Position numbers and translations under genes: made by a program. Below are positions 7,276-11,149 of a stretch of 11,149 nt of DNA, one piece after another. The stretch comes from JANOSH01 sp031415695. Lineage in GTDB: Bacteria; Actinomycetota; Acidimicrobiia; Acidimicrobiales; Ilumatobacteraceae. Within the stretch, counting starts at the first letter, position 1, and each line of letters opens with the position of its first letter. Location of the stretch: positions 1-11,149 of the forward strand of contig JANOSH010000028.1 of assembly GCA_031415695.1 (NCBI GenBank). The letters run 5' to 3'. A model generated the notes under the pieces. The model ran no database searches. It saw only the letters and a program-made list of their open reading frames with translations, and was not told where the DNA came from.

Positions 7276-8673
7276 CTACATTCCTTGTGCGTACATGCTG
7301 AACGTGGCGTTGACTTTGATGTTGGCAGGGTTGGAGAAGTATTCAACCCACACTCGATCACCTTCACCGAGAGGGATTTGCACACTGGCATTCTGCGGGG
7401 GCACACCAAGAGTAGCCGCCACAATGCTCACCTGTTCGTAAGGATTCTTGCCAGGGTACTGTGCGTAAGCAACCTTGATGCGAGCACCAAAGTCAGTGGA
7501 AAGAGTTGGGGTTTCCGTGAAATACGAGAACGACACAAGTCCAGTGACCAGGTTGCCGAGTGTCGTGAACGATGGTGAGCGACCTGTGGATTTCACGTAT
7601 GAAGCACCACCGGCACCACCACCACCGTCATCGGTGCCTATCAGAGTGATACCACCACTACCTCCACCGCCAAGGTAGCCGCCACCTCCACCGCCACCAG
7701 GAATGCCAGCCGGGGCAGCGCCACCGTTGTTGGCTGTGCCGCCTGTCGGTGTGGGCGCACCAGTCGGGTCGAACCCTCGCTGGTTGCCTGGCACGCCACC
7801 ACCACCGGACACTCCTGCTGCGATCTGTGAGCTACCTGTGGCATTGACAGCGGCGATGCACCCGACAATGCCAGCACCAGGATCGCCTTGAGGGTGACGT
7901 GCTGCACCGCCCAACCCGTTCGGTGACAGGGGGGCGCCACGACCACCTCCACCACCGGCGATCACCAGCATGTCAGCGTCGGACCATTCCAACCCGATCG
8001 GCGCAACACGTGAAGCACCACCACCGTTACCACCTTGTGTTGCGCCAACGAAGCCAGGACCACCACCATTCGGCCAACCAGGAAAAGGAGTGACGTTGCT
8101 GACAAAGTAGTTGAACTGTTGACCTGTTGTTACAGTGAACGTACCGGATGCTTCACTACCCCCACCACCACGCTGACCACCACTGTTGGCCTCACCGCCA
8201 CGACTACGACAATAAATTATCATCTCATCGTTGAATACGCCAGCCGGAACAGTGTACGTTTTTACAGCGCCGACATCGTTCACAAATGAACTAGTTGCAA
8301 GAACCACGGATGCAACATCAAAGTTGTAGCTGATGTTATATACCCGTCCCTGACCGGGTGGCACCTGGAAATACTGCAAGGGGATGGTTCGGAATGTCTG
8401 ACTGAAAGAATGCGAGTCCTCAACAAGTGTCGTCCACGTCCACGGAGTGAATGCAGTCTGCTGAGGAAGGGTGACAGATCGTGGTGTGATGCAGTTGAAC
8501 CCTGCACGACCGAACTCCAACCGGCTTGACCAATCCTTGATCTTCCTGAGCACGTCAGCGAACTCACGACGAGACAATGGTGCGTCCATGTCCCCGGCAA
8601 GAGAGGGTAGATCAAGACGAGTCTTAGGGGAGATGCCTGATCCTGATTGCCCATCTTCATCAAACAAAGGCAT
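7276..8673 (-). CDS. Glycine-rich ALK-like domain protein, putative receptor-binding tail adhesin
   Basis: This encodes 465 residues from ATG 8673, with AAAGGA seven bases upstream. The ATG shares one base with the stop of the preceding gene (TAATG). Residues 30-60 include a charged helix (LSRREFADVLRKIKDW), likely for virion attachment or trimerisation. Residues 61-135 are beta-rich. Residues 140-361 have the layout of the glycine-rich domain known from ALK/LTK and bacterial surface proteins: a TVPAGVFND strand, a first Gly run, a TFTVTTGQQFNYFV strand pair, an MLVIAGGGGGRG core, long Gly loops, then GGGGGGYLGGGGSGG and GGGGAGGASYV. In ALK, Gly runs of this kind form a bundle of polyglycine-II helices, and S16-type phage adhesins use a similar polyglycine sandwich. 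Residues 370-465 form a separate beta domain (VWVEYFSNPANIKVNATFSMYAQ). No signal peptide is present. A host-binding function is inferred from domain type and tail-gene context. Confidence 0.85.
   Translation of the reverse strand: MPLFDEDGQSGSGISPKTRLDLPSLAGDMDAPLSRREFADVLRKIKDWSSRLEFGRAGFNCITPRSVTLPQQTAFTPWTWTTLVEDSHSFSQTFRTIPLQYFQVPPGQGRVYNISYNFDVASVVLATSSFVNDVGAVKTYTVPAGVFNDEMIIYCRSRGGEANSGGQRGGGGSEASGTFTVTTGQQFNYFVSNVTPFPGWPNGGGPGFVGATQGGNGGGASRVAPIGLEWSDADMLVIAGGGGGRGAPLSPNGLGGAARHPQGDPGAGIVGCIAAVNATGSSQIAAGVSGGGGVPGNQRGFDPTGAPTPTGGTANNGGAAPAGIPGGGGGGGYLGGGGSGGITLIGTDDGGGGAGGASYVKSTGRSPSFTTLGNLVTGLVSFSYFTETPTLSTDFGARIKVAYAQYPGKNPYEQVSIVAATLGVPPQNASVQIPLGEGDRVWVEYFSNPANIKVNATFSMYAQGM
7591..8199 (-). 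other. Coding low-complexity glycine-rich tract (polyglycine-II type region)
   Basis: This is the part of the 465-residue gene encoding residues 159-361. It holds many runs of three to six glycines separated by short Pro, Asn, Ser and Ala segments. The plus strand appears as CCACCACC-like repeats. Aromatic and aliphatic residues (MLVIAG, GITLIG) recur between runs, as expected of a folded glycine-rich domain rather than a disordered linker. Confidence 0.7.
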
Positions 8674-10643
8674 TATGCGATCCTTTGACGGTTGCGCTCG
8701 GTGGTGCCGAGGCTGATCTTGTGAATCTTCGGTGCTGGCCCTGATGCTGCGGTAGCGACCACTTTGATCTGAATATACCTGGCAACAAACGTACCCTGTG
8801 TCGTGTCGGGGGAAGCAACAGGTTGCTTGACAGTGACCTGTGAACCGTAATCAGTGCCAGCAACACCACCGGAGAACACGATGTCACGTGAAGCGATCTG
8901 ATCGCCAGCCTCATTGAACCCGGTGAGGGTGACAGTGATCGTCGTGGCAACCGTCCAAGGGAAAGCGAGGGTGTAAGAGATTTCAACTTCCTCAACGGTG
9001 GTGAGACGACGCCGAGTTTCAATGATCGGAAGCGACCGCCACGAGTATGTCGAACGCAAGATGTCGGGATCATACGAGTAAACAATCGGGTCCGAACCTG
9101 GTGCGTTCTTGTACGGGAATGCGTACAACTTGCCATTCAAAGATGACACATCGTAATGCGAGTATCTGTTGCGACCCGTATCGCCTGAGTCCTCAAGTTT
9201 CCACCATCCGTTCGTGGTGGTATCAAGCAGGTAATCGTTGGGGACACACGCCCACGGATGCCAGTATGCGAACCTGCCAGAGTTGCCGGTGTAGACAGTT
9301 GACGGATCATGTTCCCAAAAGTACCCGTCGATTTGATTGGACAGCTTCTCCGTTGTCTGACCACCAGCCCACAAGAACACACCGTTACGTGACCCATAGA
9401 TGAGTCCTTTGGGTGTGTTCGCCGGATGACTGACAACACCGTACGTGGACTCGATGTACGGCAAGGCGACAGCTTCAAAGTTGTCCATGTCACCACGCAT
9501 CAACACACCACCACGACCATGCTTCACGACCAGCATTTCAGACGCCTGAATACTCGCCATCGCACCAATCGGATTCATGTTCTCGTCGCCGGCGATTGAC
9601 GAACGGTAATCTGATGGGCCTTGAGTGACGGTCGGGGTGGTGAGAGAAACGGCAAGACCAGCGTTGTAAACAGGCGAGTAAGACACCCGGTCGAGCACCA
9701 CGTTGAATCCGAGACCGAACCCTCTGGACAGAAGGGAGGCCATAACGGCACGACCCTGATGGGCGATCGACATAAAACCTGGCAGTGAAACACGACCACC
9801 GATGTACCGAGGGTAGAACGAGTTGAGGTCAAGAGGATCAGGGAACACGCCGATGCAACCACTGAACGTCGCAAGACTGATGTCAACACCCACCGGATAG
9901 TTGGCACGACTGGCGTCAGTGGTGAACGATGTCCATGACACCTCATCGGCAGGGATTGCACCTGTCGCCCATGACGTGTTGTCGTCACCAACACTTCCAT
10001 CACGTGAAGGTGAACACATGAAGTGCACACTGTTCTGAGTGTTGTAAATGCCGTAATCAAGGAACCCGTTGCTATCACGAGCACCTGACACGTGGCGAAG
10101 AACTGACACGTTCCCTGATGGGATGCTGAGGGCAGGGGATGGGATGACTGATGGTGCGTAACGGTTGTAATGCACCACCTTCCACACGTCAGTATCCAAG
10201 CCCATGATCACCCCCCAAACGATCTGCTTGTACTGACCTGCGGATGCTGTGGCGTAGAACGCACCAAACAGAATGAAGCAGCAATCACGTTCAGTCTGTG
10301 CGTCATGATCGTCCGTAACAAGGTACGAGATGATTCGCACATCAAGAACGTAATAACCTTCCTTGCCAGTGGGAAAGTTGTTGGGTGCGCTACCTGCCGT
10401 ACCGAACGGTTGCCATGCTGCCTGATTGACGAGAGTCCGGGACGGGAGAGGCATGAGAGCACCAGAGATATCAGTGCAACACCCGAAGGTATCCTCGATG
10501 GTTGCACCACCGTTGTACCCTGGCCCGTACGCTGAAAGGTTCGCTGCGTTCGCTGTAGCTGTAGCACCAGATTGACCAAGAAGATCACCGAAGATTCCGG
10601 GGCTGAAATCCGCAATCTCAATCTGCTCCTGTGGGTTACCCAT
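8673..10643 (-). CDS. Tail nozzle / beta-propeller-like tail protein
   Basis: This encodes 656 residues from ATG 10643. An AGGTGA ribosome site lies five bases upstream, inside the end of the preceding gene, and the two genes overlap by eight bases (ATGGGTAA). A TTG at 10718 would add 25 residues but has weaker support. The N-terminus carries IADFSPGIFGD at about 10-20, like the D-F-S-x-G opening of many phage nozzle proteins. The rest is beta-rich. Around 292-306 there is an AHQGRAVMASLLSRG strand. Around 369-390 there is LVVKHGRGGVLMRGD followed by DNFEA. Around 413-445 there is GLIYGSRNGVFLWAGG with EKLSNQIDGYF. This order (hook, 'lets it run' strand, GVF/LWxGG and a downstream 'xxIS/NxI' segment) matches the propeller blades of T7 gp12-like proteins as I recall them. 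The C-terminal 125 residues look like a beta-sandwich. It probably forms the distal tail tube and binds the glycine-rich adhesin encoded next. Another minor tail protein is possible. Confidence 0.85.
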   Translation of the reverse strand: MGNPQEQIEIADFSPGIFGDLLGQSGATATANAANLSAYGPGYNGGATIEDTFGCCTDISGALMPLPSRTLVNQAAWQPFGTAGSAPNNFPTGKEGYYVLDVRIISYLVTDDHDAQTERDCCFILFGAFYATASAGQYKQIVWGVIMGLDTDVWKVVHYNRYAPSVIPSPALSIPSGNVSVLRHVSGARDSNGFLDYGIYNTQNSVHFMCSPSRDGSVGDDNTSWATGAIPADEVSWTSFTTDASRANYPVGVDISLATFSGCIGVFPDPLDLNSFYPRYIGGRVSLPGFMSIAHQGRAVMASLLSRGFGLGFNVVLDRVSYSPVYNAGLAVSLTTPTVTQGPSDYRSSIAGDENMNPIGAMASIQASEMLVVKHGRGGVLMRGDMDNFEAVALPYIESTYGVVSHPANTPKGLIYGSRNGVFLWAGGQTTEKLSNQIDGYFWEHDPSTVYTGNSGRFAYWHPWACVPNDYLLDTTTNGWWKLEDSGDTGRNRYSHYDVSSLNGKLYAFPYKNAPGSDPIVYSYDPDILRSTYSWRSLPIIETRRRLTTVEEVEISYTLAFPWTVATTITVTLTGFNEAGDQIASRDIVFSGGVAGTDYGSQVTVKQPVASPDTTQGTFVARYIQIKVVATAASGPAPKIHKISLGTTERNRQRIA

Positions 10644-11016
10644 TGGGTTCACCTTCCATTGTTGACCAATACTTGATGATGCGATCACAGTGCTGTAGGG
10701 CCAGAAGATGACCGTCAATCTCGGACCGGAGTTTGATGATATCGATCATGTAAGATGATGCAGACTCATCAGCCATCTCACGTGCCTTGGTGATGTTGTT
10801 GTTCTTGTCAGCAAGTTGGGTTTGCAGGGTGTCCCAACGAGTGCGGAGCTTGAGCCCTTCTAACAGCCCAAGCTCCGCATACAATTCAACCAGTTCATCA
10901 GTGATCTTGCCTGCTCGCTGGATGTGCTGATTTCTGACAACCTGTGATTGTGTAAGACCTGGTGTCACAGGGCGAGGACTCAGGTCACTTCTTGGGGGCG
11001 AGGCGTCCGCTGGCAC
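10636..11016 (-). CDS. Small helical protein of unknown function
   Basis: This encodes 126 residues from GTG 11016, with AGGA seven bases upstream, ending in TAA at 10638-10636. Residues 1-25 are a Pro/Ser-rich tail (PRSDLSPRPVTPGL). Residues 26-118 are almost continuous amphipathic helix with Leu, Ile, Glu, Arg and Lys, including ELVELYAELGLLEGLKLRTRW near 42-62 and IIKLRSEIDGHLLALQHCDRII near 92-113. This suggests two antiparallel helices or a coiled coil. Its start overlaps the preceding gene by 32 bases, and its last eight bases overlap the nozzle gene. The size and position suggest a small structural or assembly factor for head-tail joining, but I recognise no family. No membrane segment or signal peptide is visible. 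Confidence that it is a real gene is high; function is unknown. Confidence 0.8.
   Translation of the reverse strand: MPADASPPRSDLSPRPVTPGLTQSQVVRNQHIQRAGKITDELVELYAELGLLEGLKLRTRWDTLQTQLADKNNNITKAREMADESASSYMIDIIKLRSEIDGHLLALQHCDRIIKYWSTMEGEPNG
10649..10654 (-). promoter_or_regulatory. Ribosome binding site deciding the nozzle-gene start
   Basis: AGGTGA (in GGAAGGTGA) lies five bases before ATG 10643 and inside the last codons of the 126-residue gene. It matches six bases of the anti-Shine-Dalgarno sequence and supports ATG 10643 over TTG 10718. The placement implies translational coupling of the two genes. Confidence 0.7.
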
Positions 11017-11149
11017 GGCGTGATCCTACACCGGCATCCTGTGGGGCATCCTCAGAGGGCGCATCGAGGGTGTTGAGCGCATCGGAGGCGGCGATGATGG
11101 CAGCAATCGGGAGGTCAGCAACGATCGGCATACCATCGTTAACAACCGG
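10985..11149 (-). CDS. C-terminal end of an unknown protein (partial)
   Basis: The frame enters at the right edge, encodes 54 residues and ends in TGA at 10987-10985. It begins PVVNDGMPIVADLP and holds an Ala/Ile-rich stretch (AAIIAASDALNTL). An acidic, Pro-containing linker follows (DAPSEDAPQDAG), then a basic tail (RRASGRLAPKK). The last 32 bases overlap the 126-residue gene. Structure genes upstream of tail genes in such phages often encode portal, scaffold or capsid proteins, but 54 residues are too few to say which. The basic tail could contact DNA or the capsid interior. Reality as coding sequence is supported by the tight overlap with the next gene and the matching direction. Confidence 0.6.
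   Translation of the reverse strand, partial: PVVNDGMPIVADLPIAAIIAASDALNTLDAPSEDAPQDAGVGSRRASGRLAPKK
11024..11027 (-). promoter_or_regulatory. Ribosome binding site for the GTG start at 11016
   Basis: AGGA sits seven bases before GTG 11016, within the upstream coding frame. It supports the non-ATG start, since no ATG occurs early in this frame. Confidence 0.5.

Noticed and set aside
8205..8225. AT-rich patch with a GATAAT-like -10 box inside the glycine-rich gene
   Set aside because: It encodes a normal beta strand (EMIIYC) of the conserved domain and has no TGn element or adjacent non-coding space.
10644..10718. N-terminal extension of the nozzle-like protein from TTG 10718
   Set aside because: The ATG at 10643 has AGGTGA at ideal spacing and the D-F-S-x-G motif follows closely. 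The extension overlaps the preceding gene by more than 80 bases and has a rare start codon.

Overview
The window looks like part of the virion-structure region of a tailed bacteriophage genome or prophage. Eight genes lie head to tail, all on the minus strand, so transcription runs right to left. Coding density is very high: gaps are 11 to 29 bases and several genes overlap. No gene is obviously cellular, and I saw no tRNA, rRNA, CRISPR array, integrase or insertion sequence. GC content is slightly above half by eye, and most starts have a clear Shine-Dalgarno motif. The host cannot be named from the sequence.

In order of transcription the layout is: (1) the C-terminal 54 residues of an unknown protein entering from the right edge (10985-11149); (2) a 126-residue, mostly helical protein with a GTG start (10636-11016); (3) a 656-residue beta-rich protein resembling phage tail nozzle or beta-propeller tail proteins (8673-10643); (4) a 465-residue glycine-rich protein, probably a receptor-binding or tail-tip adhesin (7276-8673); (5) a 230-residue protein resembling head-tail adaptors of the T7 gp11 type (6572-7264); (6) a 151-base non-coding gap with an extended -10 promoter, short repeats and an inverted repeat; (7) a 322-residue Pro/Gly- and Gln-rich protein (5452-6420); (8) a 436-residue protein with a strong glycine-zipper hydrophobic stretch (4127-5437); and (9) a giant protein of at least 1365 residues that runs off the left edge without a stop (1-4097).

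The likely theme is tail and injection machinery. The adaptor- and nozzle-like proteins would form a short tail and the glycine-rich protein would bind the host surface. The last three genes have the size order (medium, medium, giant) and sequence character of internal virion or DNA-ejection proteins of podovirus-like phages. The promoter before gene 7 would give that ejection set its own transcript. These roles rest on recalled family patterns and gene order, not on database searches. The most unusual items are the ALK-like polyglycine domain, the giant polyvalent-type protein, the glycine-zipper protein and the compact regulatory gap.
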